From NCBI GenBank assembly GCA_934088535.1, contig CAKOJC010000048.1:1-5524 (forward strand): a stretch of DNA of 5,524 nt, read 5' to 3'. Each line of letters starts with the position of its first letter. Position 1 is the stretch's first letter. The notes under the pieces were generated by a model. That model had not been told where the DNA came from. It did not search any database and worked only from the letters and a program-made list of their open reading frames with translations. Shown here piece after piece: positions 1-4,857 of the stretch. Origin of the DNA: an uncultured Bacilli bacterium (lineage in GTDB: Bacteria > Bacillota_I > Bacilli_A > RF39 > UBA660). The translations under genes were made by a program, and so were the position numbers.

Positions 1-993
1 GCTACAGGACTTATTGGAGATCCAAGACCAACTGCTGAAAGAGAAATGATCTCAAAAGAAACAGTAGAAAAAAATATTGAAGGATTAAAACGTCAAGTAA
101 CAAAATTACTAGATGGTAAAGCAGAAGTAGTAAATAACTATGATTGGACAAAAGATGTAACATTCTTAGATTTTTTAAGAGACATTGGAAAGTATATTAA
201 TGTTAATTACATGCTTAATAAAGATATTATTGCAAGAAGATTAGATACTGGTATTACATATGCTGAATTCTCATATACATTACTTCAAGGATTTGACTTT
301 TTACATTTATTTAATGATAAAAATTGTACACTTCAAGCAGCAGGTTCAGATCAATGGGGTAATATCACTACAGGTATAGAATTGATACGTAAGATAGAAG
401 GAAAAGAAGCATATGGATTCACTATGCCATTAATACTTGATAGTACAGGTAAAAAATTTGGTAAAAGTGAAGGAAATGCTTTATGGCTTGATAAGGAAAA
501 AACTAGTCCATATAAAATATACCAATACTTAATTAATTCAGATGATTCTAAAGTAGTAGAATACCTAAAAGTATTTACATTCTTAAACAAAGAAGAAATA
601 GATAAACTTGAAGAAAGTGTTAAGAATGAGCCTGAAAAGAGACTTGCTCAAAAAACTTTAGCATTCGAAGTAGTAAAAGATTTACATGGAGAAGAAGAAG
701 CTATTAAAGCTAGAGATACTAGTGAAGAATTATTCTCTAAAGGATACTCTGAAGAAGGTATGGAAGAAGTATTAATTAATGTAGAAGATGAAATAAATAT
801 CTTAGACTTATTAGTTAAATCAGGAATTGCTCCATCAAAAAGTGAAGCAAGAAGACTAGTACAAGGAAATGGTATTAGTTTTAACTCTGTAAAAGAAACT
901 AACGAAACAAGAATGTTTAAGAAAGATGAAATTAAAGATTTAGTAATCGGAAAAGGTAAAAAAACGCATATTAAAGTTAACTTAGAAAAATAA
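1..993 (+). CDS. tyrS: Tyrosyl-tRNA synthetase, 3' portion (5' end outside window)
   Basis: Cytoplasmic class I synthetase that activates tyrosine with ATP and charges tRNA-Tyr. The reading frame is open from base 1; the ATG at 46 is internal, because residues ATGLIGDPR just before it are the conserved Rossmann-fold segment following the HIGH motif. About 330 residues are present, so roughly 75-80 N-terminal residues (including HIGH) are missing compared with the ~420-residue Bacillus enzyme. Visible, numbered from the first residue here: Tyr92, Gln96 and Asp99 in the segment EFSYTLLQGFDF (tyrosine pocket), GSDQWGN near 115-121, and the KMSKS-equivalent KFGKS near 152-156, followed by a long stretch very like Bacillus TyrS (LDKEKTSPY, QKTLAFEV). 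The C-terminus, from about residue 265, is an S4-type RNA-binding domain (SGIAPSKSEARRLVQ). A terminator hairpin overlaps its last codons. Regulation (often a T-box in this group) would lie upstream, outside the window. Confidence 0.97.
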   Translation, partial: ATGLIGDPRPTAEREMISKETVEKNIEGLKRQVTKLLDGKAEVVNNYDWTKDVTFLDFLRDIGKYINVNYMLNKDIIARRLDTGITYAEFSYTLLQGFDFLHLFNDKNCTLQAAGSDQWGNITTGIELIRKIEGKEAYGFTMPLILDSTGKKFGKSEGNALWLDKEKTSPYKIYQYLINSDDSKVVEYLKVFTFLNKEEIDKLEESVKNEPEKRLAQKTLAFEVVKDLHGEEEAIKARDTSEELFSKGYSEEGMEEVLINVEDEINILDLLVKSGIAPSKSEARRLVQGNGISFNSVKETNETRMFKKDEIKDLVIGKGKKTHIKVNLEK

Positions 994-1009
994 GTTAACT
1001 TTTCTTTTT
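973..1009 (+). terminator. Rho-independent terminator of tyrS
   Basis: A perfect 11-bp inverted repeat (AAAGTTAACTT at 973-983, AAGTTAACTTT at 992-1002) with an 8-nt loop is followed by TCTTTTT. The stop codon TAA (991-993) lies inside the hairpin, so the last codons of tyrS double as terminator sequence. The stem is AT-rich, so efficiency is uncertain, but stem length and the U-tract are good. Confidence 0.8.
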
Positions 1010-1033
1010 AAAAAATAATATTAATAATATAAT
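1005..1033 (+). promoter_or_regulatory. Candidate promoter for the 1050-1619 gene
   Basis: A consensus TATAAT at 1028-1033 lies 17 nt after a weak -35 (TTTTTA, 1005-1010) that is also the terminator U-tract. Transcription would start near 1040, directly at the ribosome binding site GAGG (1041-1044), giving an almost leaderless mRNA. AT-rich DNA makes chance -10 boxes common; the position after a terminator and before an orphan gene is the main support. Confidence 0.4.
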
Positions 1034-1049
1034 AGTTATAGAGGTATAT

Positions 1050-1619
1050 ATGAAAGAAGAAACTTTAAATGAAATAAGAAGAGAAGTAAAAGAACTAAAA
1101 AGAAAAAACGAAGAAATAAATAGAAAAAACAGAAGAATACTAGAACTAGAACAAGATATTAGAGTAAGAGAATATCTAAGATTAAGAGAAATAAAAAGTT
1201 TAAGATTAAAAGAACACTTAGAAACAGATGAAGAATCATTAATAGAAAAAGTATATTATAAGGCTATACGTAGTATAAATGAAAGTGATACTAATAAAAT
1301 ATATGTATATCTTGGAACATACAAAAGTTCATATGAAACAGATATAGAACATGGAAACAATGATATAAGAGTTGATTATAATGACACTTCAGCAGAATAT
1401 AGAATGTTTCAAGATATAGAATTAGATAATCAAATAATTTTACCAATAGGTAAATGTAAAGAGTTTGAATCTTCTAATAAAATCATATATCTAAGCGGAT
1501 ATAGATTATGGGGAAAATATTATAATATTCAAAAAGAATTTTTTGTAAATGCTGTTAAAAGTAATCAAGAAGAAGCATGCAAACTTATAATAAGAAAATA
1601 TAATAGTAATAGTAAATAA
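1050..1619 (+). CDS. Orphan protein with charged coiled-coil N-terminus
   Basis: I do not recognise this 189-residue protein. Residues 1-58 are almost entirely Glu/Lys/Arg/Asn with regularly spaced Leu/Ile (KELKRKNEEINRKN, then REYLRLREIKSLRLKEHL), which suggests one long helix or a coiled coil. Residues 60-189 look like a compact soluble domain with beta-type segments (KIYVYLGTYKSS, NQIILPIGK, KIIYLSGYRLWGKYY) and two cysteines (136, 177). There is no signal peptide or membrane segment. The start is the ATG with GAGG 5 nt upstream. It stands alone: a terminator precedes it and the next gene has its own -10 box. A cytoplasmic oligomer is plausible; no enzymatic motif is visible. The protein is real on coding grounds (length, clean ribosome binding site, codon use like its neighbours), but its function is unknown. 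Confidence 0.85.
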   Translation: MKEETLNEIRREVKELKRKNEEINRKNRRILELEQDIRVREYLRLREIKSLRLKEHLETDEESLIEKVYYKAIRSINESDTNKIYVYLGTYKSSYETDIEHGNNDIRVDYNDTSAEYRMFQDIELDNQIILPIGKCKEFESSNKIIYLSGYRLWGKYYNIQKEFFVNAVKSNQEEACKLIIRKYNSNSK

Positions 1620-1629
1620 TAATTTTTTA

Positions 1630-1638
1630 TGATATACT
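1630..1638 (+). promoter_or_regulatory. Candidate extended -10 promoter for the protease/phosphoesterase pair
   Basis: TGATATACT (TG-n-TATACT, 1630-1638) is a good extended -10 element in the gap after the 1619 stop. No convincing -35 lies 16-18 nt upstream, which an extended -10 can tolerate. Start would be near 1645, just before the AGAAGG ribosome binding site (1646-1651) of the protease gene. Confidence 0.45.
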
Positions 1639-1662
1639 ATTTAATAGAAGGTAAGTGATAAA

Positions 1663-2361
1663 ATGAAATTTAAATATTCTAAAGAAAGACCAATATACTT
1701 AAATATTTTATATTTTTTAGTGGCATTTATTGGTACATTTGTATTGCCATCACTATTTAGTGGAATATACACATCATTATTTAATATACAAAATGCTAAA
1801 GTTTTAACTCTTATGGGTAACTTTACATTCATATTGATATTATATTTAATGTATAAAAAAGATCTAGATAAGGAATTCAAAACTTTTACAAAAGATTTTA
1901 AGAAAAATTTTAAAACAGGTTTTAAATATTATATTGCAGGACTACTTGCTATGATAGTATTTAATTTATTTATTTCTGTAATTATAAAAGACGTTTCTAC
2001 TAATGAAAGTTTAGTAAGAGATATGTTATTTAAAATGCCAATTTATACTATGATAAGTATATCAATAATAGCACCACTTAGTGAAGAATTAACATTTAGA
2101 AAAAGTATAGAGCCATTAATCAAAAATAAATGGATATATGCATTATCTTGTGGATTATTATTTGGTGCATGTCATTTAATAGCAGGCGAATTTAAATTAA
2201 TAAATTTACTATATTTACTTCCATATGGATCACTTGGATTTGTATTTGCACTAATGGATAAAGAAACAAAAACAACATTTACAAGTATAATGATGCATAT
2301 GTTACATAACACTGCAACTGGACTATTACTTCTTTTAGCGTTTAAACTAGGGGCAGTCTAG
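1663..2361 (+). CDS. CPBP family intramembrane glutamic-type endopeptidase (Abi/CaaX-protease-like)
   Basis: Polytopic membrane protein of the CPBP (CaaX protease and bacteriocin-processing, 'Abi') family, 232 residues, normal for the family. About six to seven hydrophobic helices are visible, roughly at residues 10-38, 47-64, 90-108, 126-140, 157-174, 180-198 and 207-230. All three family motifs are intact: EELTFR (Glu141, Glu142, Arg146), FGACH (Phe167, His171) and HMLHN (His212, Asn216). Catalytic competence is therefore expected, cleaving a substrate within or near the membrane; the substrate cannot be read from the sequence. Relatives act in bacteriocin self-immunity, peptide maturation or membrane-protein turnover, and I cannot choose among these. 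The start is the ATG after AGAAGG, about 11 nt apart, slightly long. The stop is one base from the next start, so the pair is probably co-transcribed and coupled. Confidence 0.9.
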   Translation: MKFKYSKERPIYLNILYFLVAFIGTFVLPSLFSGIYTSLFNIQNAKVLTLMGNFTFILILYLMYKKDLDKEFKTFTKDFKKNFKTGFKYYIAGLLAMIVFNLFISVIIKDVSTNESLVRDMLFKMPIYTMISISIIAPLSEELTFRKSIEPLIKNKWIYALSCGLLFGACHLIAGEFKLINLLYLLPYGSLGFVFALMDKETKTTFTSIMMHMLHNTATGLLLLLAFKLGAV

Positions 2362-2362
2362 T

Positions 2363-3238
2363 ATGGCACAAGAAGAAGTAAAAGAGACACACAAAGGAAA
2401 AATAGTAAGCCTATTTTTCTTTATAATTTTATTAATAGCTTTACTTTTTCTATATGCAAAATATGTAGGTATAAAAGGATTAATAGTAAAAGAATATAGA
2501 GTAGAAAGTAATATATTAACTAGTAATTTTAGTGGTATTAAAATAGTTCACTTTAGTGATTTATTATATAATTCAACAGTAGATAAAAATGATGTAAAAG
2601 AACTAGTTACAAGAATAAATGAATTAAAACCAGATATAGTTGTTTTTACTGGGGATTTAGTAAACAAAAATAAAAAATATAAAAACGAAGACATTCAATT
2701 TTTAGAAGAAGAACTTACTAAAATAGATGCAAGAATTGGTAAATATGCTATATATGGAGATGCAGATTATAGTTTTGAAGATTATAAAACTATAATGGAA
2801 AAAAGTAAGTTTGTTATATTAAACAATAGCTATGACGAAGTATTTTATAAAAATAATGATTCTATGTTTATAGTAGGCCTTCCTAGTTCATCAAAAGAAG
2901 AAGTAAAATTTGAAGAGGCATTTAATTTTTATAAAGAAGATGAAAAAAGAAAATATATAATAGTTTTAGCTCATGATGGTAAAACTATTAAGTTATTGGA
3001 TGACACTACATATGAAGTAGATTTAGTTTTAGGGGGACATTCATTAAATGGTAGTGTAGTAGTTCCATATTATGGTGGTGTTTTCCTAGATGATTTATCA
3101 GATAAATATTATCAAGAACACTATTCAAAAGGTATAACAGATATATACATATCAAGTGGAATAGGTACTAATAAGTATCCATATAGAATATTTAATAAAC
3201 CATCAATTAACTTATATCGTTTAAAAGCACACTCTTAA
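2363..3238 (+). CDS. Membrane-anchored metallophosphoesterase-fold protein with degenerate active site (YkuE/YaeI-like)
   Basis: 291 residues. A charged N-terminus is followed by one hydrophobic helix (about residues 14-34), so the domain is probably anchored with its bulk outside the membrane. The fold markers are clear and in order: IKIVHFSD (59-66), DIVVFTGDLVNK (91-102), GKYAIYGDAD (126-135), VLAHD (201-205), LGGHSLNG (223-230) and the family's C-terminal SSGIGTNKYPYRIF (264-277). Key residues differ from active relatives: the DxH histidine is Leu68, the GNH(D/E) motif is GDAD (Asn to Asp133, His to Ala134), and the second His of GHxH is Leu228. Asp66, Asp98, His204 and His226 remain. Normal phosphoesterase activity is doubtful; a one-metal, altered or binding-only role is possible. 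It starts 1 nt after the protease stop, with AGGGG (2349-2353) as ribosome binding site inside the protease gene. A terminator hairpin overlaps its stop. Confidence 0.88.
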   Translation: MAQEEVKETHKGKIVSLFFFIILLIALLFLYAKYVGIKGLIVKEYRVESNILTSNFSGIKIVHFSDLLYNSTVDKNDVKELVTRINELKPDIVVFTGDLVNKNKKYKNEDIQFLEEELTKIDARIGKYAIYGDADYSFEDYKTIMEKSKFVILNNSYDEVFYKNNDSMFIVGLPSSSKEEVKFEEAFNFYKEDEKRKYIIVLAHDGKTIKLLDDTTYEVDLVLGGHSLNGSVVVPYYGGVFLDDLSDKYYQEHYSKGITDIYISSGIGTNKYPYRIFNKPSINLYRLKAHS

Positions 3239-3250
3239 ATGTGCTTTTTT
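3223..3250 (+). terminator. Rho-independent terminator after the phosphoesterase-like gene
   Basis: AAAAGCACA (3223-3231) pairs with TGTGCTTTT (3240-3248), loop of 8 nt, followed directly by further T's to 3250. The last codons and stop (3236-3238) of the preceding gene lie within the hairpin. Confidence 0.85.
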
Positions 3251-3264
3251 CATAGTATAAATTA

Positions 3265-3270
3265 GAGGTG
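3265..3270 (+). promoter_or_regulatory. Ribosome binding site of the 52-residue gene
   Basis: GAGGTG lies 6 nt before the ATG at 3277, and is the same hexamer used before the gene at 4175. It supports translation of an ORF that would otherwise be dismissed for its size. A TATAAA (3256-3261) just upstream is too close to the site to be a confident -10 for it. Confidence 0.7.
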
Positions 3271-3276
3271 AATAAA

Positions 3277-3435
3277 ATGTACGGAAAATTTAAATATGGA
3301 AAAGATAGATTTGGTTTTGCTGCACCATTTCTTTTAGGAGCATTAACTGGAGGAGTTGCAGTAGGAACATTTAATCCATATAGACCAAGACCAGTTTATT
3401 ATCAAAATCCATACGGCTATTATCCTTATTATTGA
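3277..3435 (+). CDS. Small Tyr/Pro-rich protein, 52 residues
   Basis: Short gene with a strong ribosome binding site and two consecutive stops (TGA TAA). The protein has three parts: a basic aromatic head (MYGKFKYGKDRFG), a glycine-rich hydrophobic segment of about 18 residues (FAAPFLLGALTGGVAVGTF) that may be a short membrane or surface-associated helix, and a Tyr/Pro/Arg tail (NPYRPRPVYYQNPYGYYPYY). Similar small proteins with a Gly-rich hydrophobic core and a YPYY-type tail occur in spore-forming and other Bacillota, where some are labelled coat or surface proteins. That link is by composition only. It lies between a terminator on the left and the promoter of the next gene, whose -35 box overlaps its stop codon, so it may be monocistronic. 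Function unknown. Confidence 0.75.
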   Translation: MYGKFKYGKDRFGFAAPFLLGALTGGVAVGTFNPYRPRPVYYQNPYGYYPYY

Positions 3436-3460
3436 TAAAAATAAATTTTGGTAGTATAAT
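3432..3460 (+). promoter_or_regulatory. Strong sigma-A-type promoter for the cysteine-cluster gene
   Basis: TTGATA (3432-3437), a 17-nt spacer and TATAAT (3455-3460) form a near-consensus housekeeping promoter, the best in the window. The -35 overlaps the TGA stop of the 52-residue gene. Initiation is expected around 3466-3470, at the edge of the C-run CCCCC (3464-3468). Confidence 0.75.
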
Positions 3461-3463
3461 ATA

Positions 3464-3478
3464 CCCCCAAAAGAGGGG
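3464..3478 (+). promoter_or_regulatory. Possible leader hairpin covering the ribosome binding site
   Basis: CCCC (3465-3468) can pair with GGGG (3475-3478) across the loop AAAAGA. The G-run is the core of the only plausible ribosome binding site (AGAGGGGA, 6 nt before the ATG at 3485). The C-run sits exactly where transcription should begin, so whether the hairpin forms would depend on which base is used as +1. The function is inferred from position alone. Confidence 0.4.
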
Positions 3479-3484
3479 AAGAAT

Positions 3485-4141
3485 ATGAAAGTAAAACTAG
3501 AAGATAAAAAAATATGTGAAAGATGTAAAGGCGAATGCTGTAAGAAAAGTGGATGTGATTATAGTACTGATGATTTTCAAGATTTAAGCATGAAAGCTTT
3601 AGAAGAAATTTTAAAAGAAGGAAAAACTTCTATAGTAGCAGCAATAGATACTAAAAGAGCTAAAAATGGAAACAAATTTATAGTACCATATCTTTATTTA
3701 AGAGCAAGAAATATGAATAGAGGAGTAGTAGACTTAATATCATTAAAAAGTAGATGTTCTCTTTTAACTGAAACAGGCTGTTCATATACCTTAGAAAATA
3801 GACCAGGCGGAGGAGTAAACTTAATCCCTAGTAGAATTAAAGGACATTGTTATCCCTTAAAAAATCCACTTGAAATAGTAGCAGGTTGGGAAAAATATCA
3901 AGTATTACTTGCTAAAATGGTAAAAAAAATAACAGGAAAAACAGTAGATAATAAGTTAAGAGAAGATACTGAAAATTTAGCATATGATATAATGATGGGT
4001 AATTTTGATTATGTTACTGATAGAGAAAAAGAAGAAATAATACCACTTCTTCAACAACTAGCAGACATCTATCCATCAGAAGTTAAAAAAGGAGTAGAAA
4101 GAGCTAGAAAAGAACAAGCAGTATTAAAAATGAATAAATAA
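3485..4141 (+). CDS. Cysteine-cluster protein, YkgJ-like (putative metal-binding)
   Basis: 218 residues, soluble, no signal peptide. The N-terminus carries a tight cluster, C11-x2-C14-x3-C18-C19-x4-C24 (CERCKGECCKKSGC), the hallmark of YkgJ/UPF0153-type proteins, which are proposed to bind zinc or an iron-sulfur centre. A second group follows at C91, C99 and C122 (CSLLTETGC, then GHCYPL), making eight cysteines plus His121. Between them is ENRPGGGVNLIPS; in typical members the Arg-Pro here is soon followed by a cysteine, so the second half of the site is rearranged. Residues 130-218 are helical and charged with no cysteine. The ribosome binding site is AGAGGGGA 6 nt upstream, behind the best promoter in the window. 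Biochemical role unknown. Confidence 0.82.
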   Translation: MKVKLEDKKICERCKGECCKKSGCDYSTDDFQDLSMKALEEILKEGKTSIVAAIDTKRAKNGNKFIVPYLYLRARNMNRGVVDLISLKSRCSLLTETGCSYTLENRPGGGVNLIPSRIKGHCYPLKNPLEIVAGWEKYQVLLAKMVKKITGKTVDNKLREDTENLAYDIMMGNFDYVTDREKEEIIPLLQQLADIYPSEVKKGVERARKEQAVLKMNK

Positions 4142-4169
4142 TGTTATAATATTTATATAATATGAGGTG
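4142..4169 (+). promoter_or_regulatory. Extended -10 promoter and ribosome binding site for the 89-residue gene
   Basis: TGTTATAAT (4142-4150) is a perfect extended -10 (TG-n-TATAAT) starting immediately after the stop of the previous gene; a second TATAAT is at 4156-4161. No good -35 is visible upstream. The ribosome binding site GAGGTG (4164-4169) lies 5 nt before the ATG at 4175. Confidence 0.5.
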
Positions 4170-4174
4170 TAATA

Positions 4175-4444
4175 ATGAAAACAGAAGAATATTATGGCCT
4201 TAACCCTGAGCCACTTAAAGAAGATGGCTTAAATGAAGAAGATTTAGAAGAAGTAAAAGATATTCTTGATAAAGGCAACAAAGAATTAATAGATGAAATA
4301 AATGAAGAATATGAAAAAAATAAAGAAAAACTAGATAAAGAAGCAGAAGAATTATTTAATATTGAAGATCCAAGTGAAAGATTAAAAAGACAAAATGAAC
4401 TTGCTCCAGGCTCTAATTATTTAGATGAATTAAAAGAAAGATAA
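4175..4444 (+). CDS. Small acidic helical protein, 89 residues
   Basis: Not recognised. The protein is dominated by Glu, Asp and Lys, with a predicted long helix from about residue 19 to 62 (EEDLEEVKDILDKGNKELID, then EEYEKNKEKLDKEAEEL) and a second short helix near 67-76. A proline/glycine break (LAPGSNYLDEL) precedes the end. There is no cysteine, tryptophan, signal peptide or membrane segment. Coding status is supported by the strong ribosome binding site, length, and codon use like its neighbours. No terminator separates it from the preceding gene, but it has its own -10 box. A cytoplasmic helical or oligomeric accessory protein is the most that can be inferred. Confidence 0.75.
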   Translation: MKTEEYYGLNPEPLKEDGLNEEDLEEVKDILDKGNKELIDEINEEYEKNKEKLDKEAEELFNIEDPSERLKRQNELAPGSNYLDELKER

Positions 4445-4463
4445 TTACTATGTGATTTTAAAT

Positions 4464-4470
4464 AGAGGAG
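4464..4470 (+). promoter_or_regulatory. Ribosome binding site with long spacing for the 4483 gene
   Basis: AGAGGAG is strong but stands 12 nt before ATG 4483 and 15 nt before ATG 4486. The AU-rich spacer (TATTAATTATTT) includes an in-frame stop, so no closer start exists. Translation may be weaker than the site itself suggests. Confidence 0.55.
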
Positions 4471-4482
4471 TATTAATTATTT

Positions 4483-4758
4483 ATGATGAACGATATCGAA
4501 GCGATAAAAATAATTATTATGGAAGGATTTTATGAGTATAAATCTCCATTAGAATATACTGAACTAGAGTATAATCTAATAAATGAGATTGATCATTCTA
4601 ATAGTATTGAAAACTTAGAAACATTTATTAATTCAAAGGAATATAAAGAAATTAAAGATATTCTTATCAAAGATAAATTTTACTCTAATTTAAAAAATAA
4701 AAATTATCTTCCAGTTCAAATAAATTTCGTTGAAAAAATAAAATATAGTAATGAGTAA
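4483..4758 (+). CDS. Orphan protein, 91 residues
   Basis: Not recognised. It begins MMNDIEAIKIIIMEGFYEYK and is mostly helical, with acidic and aromatic residues (YTELEYNLINEID, NLETFINSKEYKEIKDIL) and a C-terminal NYLPVQINFVEKI strand-like segment. There is no cysteine, membrane helix or catalytic motif. Two adjacent in-frame ATGs (4483 and 4486) are possible starts. The only good ribosome binding site, AGAGGAG (4464-4470), is 12 nt from the first, longer than usual, and an in-frame TAA at 4474-4476 rules out a start nearer to it. A clear terminator follows at 4782. Size and acidic helical character recall small immunity or antitoxin proteins, but nothing in the sequence supports that assignment. 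Confidence 0.68.
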   Translation: MMNDIEAIKIIIMEGFYEYKSPLEYTELEYNLINEIDHSNSIENLETFINSKEYKEIKDILIKDKFYSNLKNKNYLPVQINFVEKIKYSNE

Positions 4759-4781
4759 GTAATAGTATACAAATTTTATGA

Positions 4782-4806
4782 GTCGATATTTTTTATCGAC
4801 CTTTTT
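4782..4806 (+). terminator. Rho-independent terminator after the 91-residue gene
   Basis: GTCGATA (4782-4788) and TATCGAC (4794-4800) form a perfect 7-bp stem with a TTTTT loop, followed by CTTTTT. It closes the run of small genes and separates them from the membrane-protein gene. Confidence 0.85.
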
Positions 4807-4808
4807 AA

Positions 4809-4850
4809 TTGTATTTTATCAAAATATTTGATAAAATGAAAATAAGAGGA
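4809..4850 (+). promoter_or_regulatory. Promoter and ribosome binding site for the small membrane protein
   Basis: An extended -10, TGATAAAAT (TG-n-TAAAAT, 4829-4837), lies 17 nt after a partial -35, TTGTAT (4809-4814). Start would be near 4844. The ribosome binding site AGAGGA (4845-4850) is 7 nt before the ATG at 4858. A long palindrome covers the spacer and the -10. Confidence 0.5.
4813..4837. promoter_or_regulatory. 25-bp perfect palindrome, candidate operator
   Basis: ATTTTATCAAA (4813-4823), ATA, TTTGATAAAAT (4827-4837): 11 matched base pairs with a 3-nt centre. It overlaps the spacer and extended -10 of the promoter for the gene at 4858. A bound dimeric regulator would occlude RNA polymerase. 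As RNA it is not followed by a U-tract, so it is not a terminator. Chance is less excluded in AT-rich DNA, but the core TATCAAA/TTTGATA is not simple A/T repetition. Confidence 0.5.
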
Positions 4851-4857
4851 AGAAGCT

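Noticed and set aside
46..48. ATG as the start of tyrS
   Set aside because: The upstream codons in the same frame encode the conserved ATGLIGDPR segment, so this Met is internal and the gene begins before the window.
351..590. Minus-strand ORF of 79 codons inside tyrS
   Set aside because: Antisense to conserved TyrS motifs (GSDQWGN, KFGKS) with no ribosome binding site or recognisable protein; a shadow.
1641..1880. Minus-strand ORF of 79 codons opposite the protease gene
   Set aside because: Antisense to the first helices of the CPBP protease and running into its promoter region; no initiation signals.
3433..3438. TGA at the end of the 52-residue gene as evidence on the genetic code
   Set aside because: It is followed at once by an in-frame TAA, so it does not discriminate. 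Exclusive TGG for tryptophan elsewhere is the better evidence for the standard code.
4483..4758. Acidic 91-residue protein as an antitoxin or immunity protein
   Set aside because: Size and charge alone are not evidence; no partner toxin, bacteriocin or DNA-binding motif is visible beside it.
4813..4837. Palindrome as a Rho-independent terminator
   Set aside because: No T-run follows it, a proper terminator already lies at 4782-4806, and it overlaps a promoter instead.
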